Below, piece by piece: positions 1 to 8,720 of a stretch of DNA of 57,576 nucleotides. Within the stretch, counting starts at the first letter, position 1. Each line of letters opens with the position of its first letter. The notes beneath the pieces were generated by a model, which was not told where the DNA came from, ran no database searches, and saw nothing but the letters and a program-made list of their open reading frames with translations. Source of the DNA: an uncultured Oscillospiraceae bacterium. Lineage in GTDB: Bacteria; Bacillota; Clostridia; Oscillospirales; Acutalibacteraceae. The stretch lies in the NCBI GenBank assembly GCA_905198295.1, contig CAJKBW010000003.1, forward strand, positions 1 to 57,576, read 5' to 3'. A program made the translations under genes and the position numbers.

Positions 1-1
1 C

Positions 2-3000
2 CCATCTCTGATTCGTGTGCGCTGCCTGGACGCAGAAAGGGCCGTGGGCCTTGTCAATTATGCGGACATGGTGGTATACGATCAGGAAAAAAACGTGGTC
101 GCCCTGCGGATAGGCGGATATCCGGAAACGGTGCAGGCCATGAGCGACGCCATCCTCGGCGGTTGTGAGCTGGAGCTGACCGGCTCCAAAAGCTCCCTTT
201 GCTTAAGCAGCAAAGGGAGGCGAAACTATGCGAGACGGATCTCCCACGACGGCGTGTACGCCGAGGGAATTCACTGGCTTCAGGACGATCCCCTGCAATC
301 CCTGGCCGTCGGGCAGGATGACGACGACCCCAAAAGCGAAAAGGAAACGGTCAGCCTAAAACGGAACCTGTATATCTTCTGTACCAACAGCGACGAGCTG
401 TTTGACGAGCTGGATCGCAAGCTTTCCGTTCCCCTTTTGCCTGAGTTCCGGGGATATTTCCTATCGGAACTAAAAAAACGCGGTTTACTGAACCGCCTGA
501 AGGTGTACTGTCCGGGACAAAAATTCCAGTGCTGGCATATGAGAGTATCGGAAAATGAAAGCGAAATCGCCCAGATACTGGAAGACGGCCTGAAGGACGG
601 CAGCATCGCCATTCCGGAGAGTTCCCCCGGCCAAGAGGATGTATTCCGGCATATTCTTTCCTTTACCGCCTACCTGCGGGAGTTCGGCGACAAGATCGCC
701 GGGCGGATCAAGGACTGCTTCCCTCCCCGATTCAATCCGGCTGAGGAAGCGGTGTCTTCGCCGGTGCAGGAGGTCAATCGATATGTCATCGCACACGCCG
801 GATACTCTCTGTTCGACGCACAGCTTGGTGCGGCGGAGGCCCTCAAGCGTCAGTTGGAAACCGACAGAATGGCGCTCCTGGTGGCCGAATGCGGCACCGG
901 CAAAAGCAAGATCGGTGCCGCCGCCCTGTATGCCTACCAGCACGGCAGAGCGGACAGACGCACCGCTCGGAAAGCCTTCAACGTCGTGGTTTGCCCCTCT
1001 CATCTGACAGGTAAATGGGTGCGGGAACTGCATGAGACCGTCCCGGACTGTTTGGCCCAATATGTAACCAGCATCCAGGACATCGACCTGCTGTATAACC
1101 GATACCAAGGGGAAAACAAAACAGTATTCTGCATTCTTTCCAAAGAAACCGCCCGCAACGGGTATATGCGCCGACCGGCCGTAACCTGGAACCGGCGGAT
1201 GGGAGGATTTATCTGTCCGGACTGCGGCAGGGTGCAGGAGATGCGAGATCCCGACACTTCCTCATGGATAAAGGCGGACGCCCTGTTTTTTCAGCAGGAA
1301 AATTCCCACAACCACCGCTGCCGTTTCTGCGGCGCTTCCCTCTGGACGGTTCAGAACCCCGACGAGCTGACGCCAAAACGAACCCAGTGGGTGCGCATCG
1401 GCGGTTACGGCTATGTCCACCGCCGTTTTGCCTATCAGGCGGCCCAAACCTGCAAAAAAGCATTTCGTGCGAAGATTGAGGAAGTGGTGGAGCGGCCGGA
1501 CGGTCTTTTTCCCGCCGCCGGCGCCTACCGGCGGTATCCGCTGTCCGCCTATCTCAAGAAAAAGCTGAAACGGATCGACGCCTTAATCGTAGACGAGCTA
1601 CACCAGTACAGCGGCGAGAGCGCTCAGGGACAGGCTATGGCGGAGCTGGCCGGGATCGCCGACAAAGTGCTCGGCATGACCGCCACCCTCGTCAACGGGT
1701 ACGCCAAGGGTATCTTCTATTTGCTCTTTCGCTTAAAAGCACACCTTATGCTGCTGGACAACCAGGCGTACAAACGGCCGCGGGATTTCTGTTTGCAGTA
1801 CGGGGTGCTGGAGGAGCTATACGAAGAAGAGACTACCCAATACAACAGCACATCCAAATCCCAAAAGCGCAAGGTGCGGGAGCGTTTCCTGCCGGGTGTC
1901 TCGCCCATCGTGTATTCCCGTTTTTTACTGGAGAATGCGGTGTTCTTGTCGCTGAACGACATGGGAAAGGAACTGCCCGACTATGAGGAAATCCCCCTCC
2001 CCTGCGCCATGCTGCCGGAAGTCCAAAAGGAATACGACGCCCTGCAAAACGGTTTCCGGCATCTGATGAGGAAGGCGCCGCGGATCGGCAAACGGGTGAT
2101 GTCCGCGTATCTGAACCTGCTGTCCGCTTATCCCGACCAGCCCTACGGCCATGAGCCGATCCGCAACCCGTTTGTACCGGAGGAAGACCAAAACGTACTC
2201 GCCGCCCCCCAAGACGTCGGCAGTGCGGCAGATTTGCAGCCCAAGGACGAGATGCTGCTTGATTTGATCGACCGGAAGATTCAGGCGGGCGAGCGCGTCA
2301 TCGTCTACACCGCCTGGGTACGGCTGGACACGCAGGAACGGCTCCATAAGCTGCTGACGGAAAAAGGCGTCAAGGCATCCATTCTGGATCAGAAAGTGCC
2401 GCCTGTACAGCGGGAAGAATGGGTGGACAAGCGTGTGCGCGAAGGGGTAAAGGTGCTGGTCACCAATTCTGCCCTCGTGGAAACGGGACTCGATTTGAAC
2501 GCTTTTACCACCTTGGTATTCTACAACATCGCCTTCAACCTCTATGTGTTCCGGCAGGCATCCCGCCGAAGCTGGCGGATCAACCAGACCGCGCCCAAGG
2601 TGGAGATCTATATGCTCTACTATGCCGATACCATGCAGCACAAGGCGCTCCGCCTGATGGCGTCCAAGCTGTCGGCTGCCACCGTTATCGAGGGACAGAT
2701 TACGGACGAGGGACTGGCGGCCATGTCCGACTGCCAGGATCTCACCACCCAGCTTGCCAAGGAACTGATGCGCGGCCTGAAGGACGACGTGGAGGATTTG
2801 GCGGCGAGCTTCAAGAAAATGGCGATCATCGGGAACCGTCCGAAACCGGTCGTAACCGAAAAAACGTCTGCTCCAGCAGAACCGGAAAAGCAGGCGCCGC
2901 CCGTTCAACAGCCGGTTTTGCTCCCTGTACCACCCTATTCGCATACCCACAGCAGCGGAGCGGAAGACACTGGACAAATCAGTTTATTTGACCTGCTGGC

Positions 3001-3007
3001 ATCGTAA
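2..3007 (+). CDS. SF2-type DEAD/DEAH helicase with C-terminal clamp-binding motif (5' partial)
   Basis: This is a large superfamily 2 helicase or translocase. The frame is open to the window edge, so the N-terminus is missing; residues here are counted from the GTG at 17. A Walker A loop (AECGTGKSK) lies near 290-298. A zinc-binding insert with two CxxC pairs sits near 400 and 435. The Walker B/DEAH-like box (VDELHQ) is near 524 and the TAT motif near 555. The helicase C-terminal lobe follows, with an arginine-rich motif VI (RQASRRSWR) near 846. After a proline-rich linker the last ten residues read QISLFDLLAS, which matches the bacterial beta-clamp-binding consensus. The next gene, 12 bp downstream, is a DnaN-like clamp. 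The likely role is remodelling or unwinding element DNA during replication or transfer. Confidence 0.85.
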   Translation, partial: PSLIRVRCLDAERAVGLVNYADMVVYDQEKNVVALRIGGYPETVQAMSDAILGGCELELTGSKSSLCLSSKGRRNYARRISHDGVYAEGIHWLQDDPLQSLAVGQDDDDPKSEKETVSLKRNLYIFCTNSDELFDELDRKLSVPLLPEFRGYFLSELKKRGLLNRLKVYCPGQKFQCWHMRVSENESEIAQILEDGLKDGSIAIPESSPGQEDVFRHILSFTAYLREFGDKIAGRIKDCFPPRFNPAEEAVSSPVQEVNRYVIAHAGYSLFDAQLGAAEALKRQLETDRMALLVAECGTGKSKIGAAALYAYQHGRADRRTARKAFNVVVCPSHLTGKWVRELHETVPDCLAQYVTSIQDIDLLYNRYQGENKTVFCILSKETARNGYMRRPAVTWNRRMGGFICPDCGRVQEMRDPDTSSWIKADALFFQQENSHNHRCRFCGASLWTVQNPDELTPKRTQWVRIGGYGYVHRRFAYQAAQTCKKAFRAKIEEVVERPDGLFPAAGAYRRYPLSAYLKKKLKRIDALIVDELHQYSGESAQGQAMAELAGIADKVLGMTATLVNGYAKGIFYLLFRLKAHLMLLDNQAYKRPRDFCLQYGVLEELYEEETTQYNSTSKSQKRKVRERFLPGVSPIVYSRFLLENAVFLSLNDMGKELPDYEEIPLPCAMLPEVQKEYDALQNGFRHLMRKAPRIGKRVMSAYLNLLSAYPDQPYGHEPIRNPFVPEEDQNVLAAPQDVGSAADLQPKDEMLLDLIDRKIQAGERVIVYTAWVRLDTQERLHKLLTEKGVKASILDQKVPPVQREEWVDKRVREGVKVLVTNSALVETGLDLNAFTTLVFYNIAFNLYVFRQASRRSWRINQTAPKVEIYMLYYADTMQHKALRLMASKLSAATVIEGQITDEGLAAMSDCQDLTTQLAKELMRGLKDDVEDLAASFKKMAIIGNRPKPVVTEKTSAPAEPEKQAPPVQQPVLLPVPPYSHTHSSGAEDTGQISLFDLLAS

Positions 3008-3019
3008 GGAGGAAGCAAT

Positions 3020-4204
3020 ATGAAATTCACAGCCAACCGTCTCCTTTTGCTGAAAGCCGTGAAAACGGCCTTGAAGGTGGTTCATCCCAACCGGGATATC
3101 CCGGAGATTGCCGGGGTTCTCATCGAAGCGGATGCATCCGCCGGTCTGTTGACCGTTACAGGCACCGACATCCGTACTCATATCCAGCGGCGGATTCGGA
3201 AGGAACAGGTAGAGGAAAGCGGCAGCATCATCCTCACGCCGCTGATCGCCAAAATTCTGGACAAGCTCGCCGGGAATACGGTATCGTTTCACAGCGATAA
3301 AGGGACGGTGATGATCGGTTCTGGGAACGCCTCTTTTTTACTCCCGTTTCTGCAAGCTAAAGCGTTTCCCCGGATGCAAATCCCCTTCCCGGAGGATACC
3401 ATCCGGGTGCAGGGACTCAACGACCTCTTCCACAAGACCGTGTTTGCCGCCGACGGCAAAACAACCGATCCGGCCAAAGTTTCCCTGCAATATGTGCGGC
3501 TCGCTTTCGCGGACGGCCTGACGACGGCTGAGGCCACCAATGGCCTGTCGGTCGCATTAGCCACTTCTCCGCACTGTGCGGACGGCAATCTGGAACTGTT
3601 TCTCCACGAAAAGGCCGTGCGGATCTTATCTTCCATCGTCAACTCTTCTGATGAGCTGTTTGTGGGGATTTCCGGCAAGTATGCGGTGTTCATGAAGGAG
3701 GATCTGTTTTTCTCCAGCATGATGTTCGCTGGGAAATACCTGGCGGGCAGCCGGATACTGGAGCGTGTTCAGCCGGCTTACCAGGCGATGAGCGACGCCG
3801 GGAGCCTAACGGATCAGATACAAAACGTATCGGCTTTGTTTTTGGAAGGCGATGATCCTTGTGTCGATCTGTACATCGAGTCCGACAATATTACTTTGCG
3901 TGCTGAAACTGCAAGCGGCCATTCCTCTTCCGCCGTCAAAGCGGCGGATACGACTCCCACGCCGAAAGACGGATTCCATTTCGACTGTCGGCTGCTGCTG
4001 AGTTGTCTGCGGAACACATCCGGCCCCCTGCGCCTTTTGCTCGACGAAAACGGGCTTTTAATCCTGGTGGCCAACCAGTGCCGTTATTTCGTATGCCCCC
4101 GTGGGCCTGTCAGAATTGTGAAAAAGGAGGTTGAGAAAGCAGCAAAGACGCCGAGAGCAAAGAAACCGAAAAACCAATCCCAAACCACTGTTCAAGCAGC
4201 ATAA
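3020..4204 (+). CDS. DnaN-like DNA polymerase III beta sliding clamp homologue
   Basis: The protein has 394 residues; housekeeping DnaN has about 370. The N-terminus (MKFTANRLLLLKAVKTAL) follows the DnaN start pattern. The middle shows the usual order of clamp segments: a TGTDIRTHI strand, a PFLQAKAFPRM loop, and a TTAEATNGLSVA segment. The end, DENGLLILVANQCRYFVCPRGPVRI read in parts, parallels the DnaN C-terminal strands that close the ring. A lysine-rich tail of about 30 residues follows and is absent from normal DnaN. A strong ribosome site (AAGGAGG) precedes the ATG. As a homodimeric ring it would tether element-encoded partners, most obviously the upstream helicase with its clamp-binding peptide. 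It is divergent, so a specialised rather than housekeeping clamp is inferred. Confidence 0.8.
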   Translation: MKFTANRLLLLKAVKTALKVVHPNRDIPEIAGVLIEADASAGLLTVTGTDIRTHIQRRIRKEQVEESGSIILTPLIAKILDKLAGNTVSFHSDKGTVMIGSGNASFLLPFLQAKAFPRMQIPFPEDTIRVQGLNDLFHKTVFAADGKTTDPAKVSLQYVRLAFADGLTTAEATNGLSVALATSPHCADGNLELFLHEKAVRILSSIVNSSDELFVGISGKYAVFMKEDLFFSSMMFAGKYLAGSRILERVQPAYQAMSDAGSLTDQIQNVSALFLEGDDPCVDLYIESDNITLRAETASGHSSSAVKAADTTPTPKDGFHFDCRLLLSCLRNTSGPLRLLLDENGLLILVANQCRYFVCPRGPVRIVKKEVEKAAKTPRAKKPKNQSQTTVQAA

Positions 4205-4217
4205 GGAGGCCAGCTAT

Positions 4218-4502
4218 ATGCAGTTCGAACTTGGACGGCTGACAGCGACATATGGGATATCGGCAGCAATGGAAGATGACGCAGCATTCCAGCGCTTCGT
4301 AGCGGCCTCGCTCAATCGGTATCGGTCGTGCGACTGGGGTGAACTCTCCGCAACCGACCGGCAAGCCAACGACGCCGCTGTAAGAAATGGCAGCGACAGG
4401 ATTTTAGCCGCATATATCAGCAAAGAACTGCGAAAGAAAATCTGGATCATAACCGAGGCCGACAGAAGCTATACCACCGTGATGATGCCACAGGAATATT
4501 AA
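4218..4502 (+). CDS. Small element-associated protein (DWGEL family), unknown function
   Basis: This 94-residue protein starts at ATG 4218, chosen for AAGGAGG nine bases upstream. It belongs to a family of small plasmid/ICE proteins of unknown function, with a central CDWGEL motif followed by a conserved D and N, and a C-terminal strand pair ending IWIITEADR...T.V. It has no signal peptide or membrane segment. The C-terminal half of the protein at 15902-16402 shows the same pattern (GDWGDLP ... IETD ... TRIVL), so the element carries two divergent relatives. It sits between the clamp and the MoxR ATPase in an apparently single transcription unit. No function can be assigned. Confidence 0.75.
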   Translation: MQFELGRLTATYGISAAMEDDAAFQRFVAASLNRYRSCDWGELSATDRQANDAAVRNGSDRILAAYISKELRKKIWIITEADRSYTTVMMPQEY

Positions 4503-4526
4503 ATCCAAATTCTATGAGGTGAAATT

Positions 4527-5903
4527 ATGCTCAACGACAAGATGAACGCCCTGATTGAAGAGGTATGCGGCGAACTGGCTGAACGGGACGAGCTGGTACA
4601 TACCATCGCCCTGGCCCTGCTCACCGGGAAAAATTTGTTTGTCCTCGGCGAACCCGGCCAGGCAAAATCCCAGGCCATCGACCTGTTCCGCTCCCATATC
4701 ACGGACGCCAAACAATTCGACATTCTCATGAGTAAGGGGACGGATCAGGAGCAGCTTTTCGGACGGCTGGATTTAGCCAGCATCATCCCGGGCCATGTTT
4801 CCCATACCGTTCTGAATCACGATCCACGCTATGCAGAGATGCGCAAACGTCTGGCCGAGCTGATGAACAGCGCCCAGGACGACCGTGGGTATGCCGAGAT
4901 AGGCGAACTGCACGGCCGGATGAACCGGTATAAAGCGGCGCTGGCGCTCCAGCACGAGGGCGTGCCGGAAATGGTGACGGCCAATAAGATACCGGAAAGC
5001 CATATCAGTTTTCTCGATGAAATCTTCAAGGCCAACGACGGGGTACTCAACTGCCTTCTGAAAGCCCTGAACGAGCGCATCTACACCAACGAGGGTGTTT
5101 CCATGTCCATTCCCGTTATCAGCTTTTTCGCGGCATCCAACGAAATCCCCAACTTTCACAACCCGGAGGAAAAATCGCTGCGGGCGCTGTACGACCGCTT
5201 TGATTTCAAGGTTTGCACCCGCTATGTGGAGGACAAGGCCAACCGCATGAGGATTCTTGCCATGAAACAGGATCCGGCTAATTTCGTGCCGGACGGTTTG
5301 CAACGGATCTCCGATAAGGAAATATCGTTGGACGAATTATACCAAATGCAGGAAGAGGTCAGGACGGTGAAAATCCCAGGCAGCATCAACGAACTCGCCG
5401 ACAATATCCTGTGTGAACTGCGCCGTAAGGGAATCTCCGTTACGGATCGCAAATACTTCAACTTTAGCCTTGTCGTGCAGGCAGAAGCCTGGCTGGCTGG
5501 TCAGGATACCGCCCGGCCGCAGGATATGAAAGCCCTCGTCAACTACCTGTGGGATAAGCCGGAAGACCGGGAGATTGTTCAGGAGACGATCATCCGCCTG
5601 ACCGAAAACCCGCTGGGAGACAAGCTGGACGAGCTGCTGGCACGAGCCTACCAGTATCGGGACGAATTTGACAGCGCCGACAGCCCGGGGCTGGCGTTGA
5701 TCGCCTTGCGCAATGGCCTGTTGGCGGTTTACAACGAGGCCGAGCAGATGAAGTCCGGTCTGGCTGAAGCTGATCCCGCCCATTCCGCTGTGGAAGGGAT
5801 GATCGCCACGCTGGAGGGCATCAGCCGCGAAGCACACGCCAAGACCGCCTTTACCTATCTGCCGCTGCCGGAGCTGAAAGCCTACAAGCAGATGAGCGCC
5901 TAA
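4527..5903 (+). CDS. MoxR/RavA-type AAA+ ATPase
   Basis: This 458-residue AAA+ ATPase has Walker A GEPGQAKS at 41-48, Walker B ISFLDEIF near 161, and the MoxR signature LLKALNERIYTNEG near 180. The sensor 1 asparagine is in FFAASNEIPN. MoxR ATPases work as chaperones with VWA-domain partners, and a VWA protein is encoded three genes downstream (6763-8313) with only a zinc-ribbon gene and ssb between. The alpha-helical C-terminus (about 330-450) resembles the RavA lid and extension. Start ATG 4527 has GAGGTG upstream. The substrate on this element is unknown; a role in remodelling a replication or transfer complex is inferred from context. Confidence 0.88.
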   Translation: MLNDKMNALIEEVCGELAERDELVHTIALALLTGKNLFVLGEPGQAKSQAIDLFRSHITDAKQFDILMSKGTDQEQLFGRLDLASIIPGHVSHTVLNHDPRYAEMRKRLAELMNSAQDDRGYAEIGELHGRMNRYKAALALQHEGVPEMVTANKIPESHISFLDEIFKANDGVLNCLLKALNERIYTNEGVSMSIPVISFFAASNEIPNFHNPEEKSLRALYDRFDFKVCTRYVEDKANRMRILAMKQDPANFVPDGLQRISDKEISLDELYQMQEEVRTVKIPGSINELADNILCELRRKGISVTDRKYFNFSLVVQAEAWLAGQDTARPQDMKALVNYLWDKPEDREIVQETIIRLTENPLGDKLDELLARAYQYRDEFDSADSPGLALIALRNGLLAVYNEAEQMKSGLAEADPAHSAVEGMIATLEGISREAHAKTAFTYLPLPELKAYKQMSA

Positions 5904-5928
5904 CATCTTTAGGAAAGGAGCCGTGGGA

Positions 5929-6156
5929 ATGGAGAATGCCACGCCGTGCCCGTTTTGCGAATGGTATCATAAATTAAAAGATATGGACGAATATTACAGT
6001 AACAACCGGGATGGCAGGAGCGGTGTAACAGAAGCACGGTATGGCGCCGCTCTTGTGCATAAAACATTTTATAACGGCTATTATTGCGGTCGTACCAGCT
6101 ACGATTTCGAGCCGCTGAATTACTGCCCGACCTGTGGGACAAAGCTGCACGCCTGA
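5929..6156 (+). CDS. Small zinc-ribbon protein, unknown function
   Basis: This 75-residue protein has two zinc-knuckle motifs, CPFC at residues 7-10 and CPTCG close to the C-terminus, forming a likely four-cysteine zinc ribbon around a tyrosine-rich middle (YYSNNR, FYNGYYCGR). ATG 5929 is preferred over GTG 5923 because the AAAGGAG site at 5914-5920 is only two bases from the GTG. It lies between the MoxR ATPase and ssb, in the same direction. Such ribbons often mediate nucleic-acid or protein contacts, but nothing more specific is visible. Confidence 0.7.
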   Translation: MENATPCPFCEWYHKLKDMDEYYSNNRDGRSGVTEARYGAALVHKTFYNGYYCGRTSYDFEPLNYCPTCGTKLHA

Positions 6157-6197
6157 CTTTTAGAAATCCAAAATATGAACGAAAGAGGTAAAAAGCT

Positions 6198-6668
6198 ATG
6201 CTGAACAGAATTACCATGACCGGAAGACTGACCCGCGATCCTGAACTGCGTACCACCCAGAGCAACATATCCGTCACCAGCTTCTCCATCGCCAATCAGC
6301 GCAACTACAAAAACGGAAACGGAGAACGGGATACCGACTTTTTTGACGTAGTGGCCTGGCGGGCCACGGCGGAATTTGTCACCAAATACTTTATGAAAGG
6401 CTCCCTTGTCACGGTGGACGGGCGGCTGGAAACCCGCAAATTCACAGACAAGCAGGGCAACGAGCGCAAGGCGGTGGAGATTATCGCGGATAACGTGTTT
6501 TTCGGCGACAGCAAGAACGAGCAGCCGAAAACCGCCTCGGGTCCTGCTGAAGCGGCCGCGCCGGGCTTTGAACCGGATTTTTCGACGCCTGCGGTTGGCG
6601 GGGCTAACGATTTTGAGGAGATCATTGACGATAGCGATTTTGACGGCTTCCCGCCTTTCCCCGGCTGA
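6198..6668 (+). CDS. ssb: Single-stranded DNA-binding protein
   Basis: The N-terminal OB fold (about 1-105) is typical SSB: the MLNRITMTGRLTRDPEL start, the FSIANQRNY strand, FFDVVAWRATAEFV and the GSLVTVDGRLETR block. A flexible linker follows. The acidic tail DDSDFDGFPPFPG resembles the SSB protein-interaction tip, but two residues (PG) follow the PPF, whereas canonical tips end in IPF. It would coat single-stranded element DNA during transfer and replication. AAAGAGG lies upstream of ATG 6198. A perfect 10-bp-arm hairpin follows the gene (6684-6708). Confidence 0.95.
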   Translation: MLNRITMTGRLTRDPELRTTQSNISVTSFSIANQRNYKNGNGERDTDFFDVVAWRATAEFVTKYFMKGSLVTVDGRLETRKFTDKQGNERKAVEIIADNVFFGDSKNEQPKTASGPAEAAAPGFEPDFSTPAVGGANDFEEIIDDSDFDGFPPFPG

Positions 6669-6683
6669 CGAATGACTGCGGCT

Positions 6684-6708
6684 CCCGGACAGGTACGCCC
6701 TGTCCGGG
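6684..6708 (+). other. Perfect hairpin between ssb and the VWA gene
   Basis: Arms CCCGGACAGG and CCTGTCCGGG enclose a five-base loop. No T-run follows directly (AAGACCGCCCCTTTT), so it is a weak or partial terminator or an RNA-stability/processing element. The VWA gene downstream has no visible promoter of its own. Confidence 0.6.
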
Positions 6709-6762
6709 AAGACCGCCCCTTTTATCAACATGGTTTCGACCGACTGTATGGAGGAATGTCTC

Positions 6763-8313
6763 ATGAGAGATTTTTTTCGTTCTCCCGCCCATTTGGACAA
6801 GGCAGCGGACTGGCTGACGGAACACCGGCTGAACCAGCGGGAACCCGTCACCGGCCTTCTGCTGGAATCCACCCGCCTGTCCGATTTGATTTACCGGGGC
6901 TTTGCTGCCGAAGATGAAGGCACGCCGCAAGAACTTCCCGGGGAAAACGGTCCCCGTTTTGAAACGCTCTGCCAAGATTTATTCACGGCGCTGTATTCCC
7001 CTGTCCTGCGGCAGCGAGACAAGGACGCGGTTTTCCAGCGGGAACGGCTGTACAACAAGCCGATCCTGGACAGCGTGCTGCGGGATGACCGGTATGCGGA
7101 GCTGAAATCCCTGTGTGAAAGCAGGGAATATCCCGCATACAACGCGGCGGCCGCCTTCTGCCGCTCCCTGCGGCAGTCCATGTCTGAAATCACCCTGGAG
7201 ATCCCGCAACGGCAGTTCCAGCCGGTTATCCACAAGCTCACGGAGCAGGAACAGGCGCTGACGGTGGAGCTCGACCGGCTCCTTTCGGACGCGGCCGGCG
7301 GCCCGATCCTTAAACTTCTCTATCTGTATAACCGGATTTTCCGCAAAGCCTCCCAGATTGCCAACCTGCGCCAAAAGGTACAGGAAGGGGCTGTTCGTTA
7401 TATCCGGGCGGTGGTGGCGCACATCGGCTCCGCTCTCGATGCGGCGCTGGAAGCGGCGCGGCAGACCAGCTCTATCCTGCAAGCCTGGGGCGACGGCAGC
7501 GGCGAGATGAAGAACACGCCGGCCAACCGGGAACTCCTGAACTATGTCCGAAACAGCGAAATGCTTCAGAAGATTGCCGCCTACCTCGGCCGGTACCGGG
7601 AAATCCTGGCGGCCAAACGCCAAAACAGCTTCGCCTATGGCCGCGGCGAGAAATACGACATCGGGTTCGGCAGCGACATCCATTCCTGCCTGTCCTCGGA
7701 GCTGGCGCTGCTGGGCGCCCCGGAAACGGAAGTGCTGTTTATGCGCCGGTTCCAGCAGAAAAAGCTCATGCAGTACCGGAAACGGGAGGCGCTTACCAAA
7801 GGCGAGGGGGACATGATTGTCCTGCTCGATGAAAGCTCCTCCACCCGTCTCATGGCAGGCTGGGCGAAAGCCATCGCCCTGGCTCTGCTGGACGTGGCCG
7901 CCAGGGGCAGGCGGAAGTTCGCCCTGGTGCATTTTTCCACTACGACAAAGACCGATCTGTTTGAACCGGGGCACTATCAAACGGAGGATATTCTCCGGGC
8001 CGCGGAGCATTTCTTCAGTGGCGGCACCGATTTTGAAAGACCGCTGAAGGAAGCGATGCGGCTGCTGGAAAACGGCTTTGAAAACGCCGACATCACCATC
8101 ATCACCGACGGGGAATCCGAACTGACGGACGCATTTACCAAAGAGTTCCGGGAAACGCTGCGCCGGCAGCGGGCGGCGATGACCGGCATCCTGCTGGACA
8201 AGGACAATGCCTGCGGGAAATCGCTGGAACCGTTCTGCGACCGGATATTCCGGACGAAGGAGCTGACAGAGGACGACATCGCCGTACAGCTTCTGGATCG
8301 CAAAGTGTCTTGA
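6763..8313 (+). CDS. VWA-domain protein (ViaA/CoxE-like), MoxR partner
   Basis: This 516-residue protein has a helical N-terminal part (1-345) and a C-terminal von Willebrand factor A domain. The metal site (MIDAS) is intact: DESSS near 356-360, the threonine in GGTDF near 421, and the aspartate in ITDGE near 447. MoxR AAA+ ATPases and such VWA proteins are encoded together and work as pairs, as in RavA-ViaA. ATG 6763 is preferred over 6730 because GGAGG lies eight bases before it. It is cytoplasmic, with no signal peptide. The gene ends just before the promoter of the nucleotidyltransferase/HEPN pair. Confidence 0.85.
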   Translation: MRDFFRSPAHLDKAADWLTEHRLNQREPVTGLLLESTRLSDLIYRGFAAEDEGTPQELPGENGPRFETLCQDLFTALYSPVLRQRDKDAVFQRERLYNKPILDSVLRDDRYAELKSLCESREYPAYNAAAAFCRSLRQSMSEITLEIPQRQFQPVIHKLTEQEQALTVELDRLLSDAAGGPILKLLYLYNRIFRKASQIANLRQKVQEGAVRYIRAVVAHIGSALDAALEAARQTSSILQAWGDGSGEMKNTPANRELLNYVRNSEMLQKIAAYLGRYREILAAKRQNSFAYGRGEKYDIGFGSDIHSCLSSELALLGAPETEVLFMRRFQQKKLMQYRKREALTKGEGDMIVLLDESSSTRLMAGWAKAIALALLDVAARGRRKFALVHFSTTTKTDLFEPGHYQTEDILRAAEHFFSGGTDFERPLKEAMRLLENGFENADITIITDGESELTDAFTKEFRETLRRQRAAMTGILLDKDNACGKSLEPFCDRIFRTKELTEDDIAVQLLDRKVS

Positions 8314-8324
8314 CGAACGCTCCC

Positions 8325-8353
8325 TTGATTCTTTTTGCCAAATTGTATATACT
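8325..8353 (+). promoter_or_regulatory. Sigma-70 promoter of the MNT/HEPN pair
   Basis: TTGATT (8325-8330), a 17-base spacer and TATACT (8348-8353) lie in the short gap after the VWA gene. The pair can therefore be expressed independently of the upstream operon. Confidence 0.75.
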
Positions 8354-8378
8354 ATCCTTAGAAAGGGGGCTGTGCGCC

Positions 8379-8720
8379 ATGTGTACGGAAAACCAACTCA
8401 AGGCAATTTTGGATACGGTTGCTGCCACGGCCAGGACGGCTTTGGGTGACCGGCTCCGCGGCGCCTACCTTTACGGCTCCTACGCCCGGGGAGATTACGA
8501 CGCGGAATCGGACGTGGACATCCTGGTGCTGGCCGACGTGCCGCGGGAAAAGCTGGCGGCGTACAAGAAGCCGTTTCTGAAGTCTACCAGCGATTTGGGG
8601 CTGGAGTATGATGTCGTCGTCACCGTAACCCTCAAGGACACCGACACCTTTGAAAAGTATCTCGACGCGGTGCCGTTCTATCAGAATGTCCGGAAGGAGG
8701 GAGTTCCCCTTGCCGTCTGA
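8379..8720 (+). CDS. Minimal nucleotidyltransferase (MNT) domain protein
   Basis: This 113-residue protein of the minimal nucleotidyltransferase family has the active-site signature GSYARGDYDAESDVD near residues 32-46: the GS pair plus two catalytic aspartates. It is paired with, and overlaps, a HEPN-domain gene. In characterised MntA/HepT systems the MNT protein AMPylates and silences the HEPN RNase; that function is inferred here from family and layout only. ATG 8379 was chosen for the AAAGGGGG site ten bases upstream and the promoter at 8325-8353. A TTG further upstream would overlap the VWA stop and lacks a ribosome site. Confidence 0.85.
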   Translation: MCTENQLKAILDTVAATARTALGDRLRGAYLYGSYARGDYDAESDVDILVLADVPREKLAAYKKPFLKSTSDLGLEYDVVVTVTLKDTDTFEKYLDAVPFYQNVRKEGVPLAV

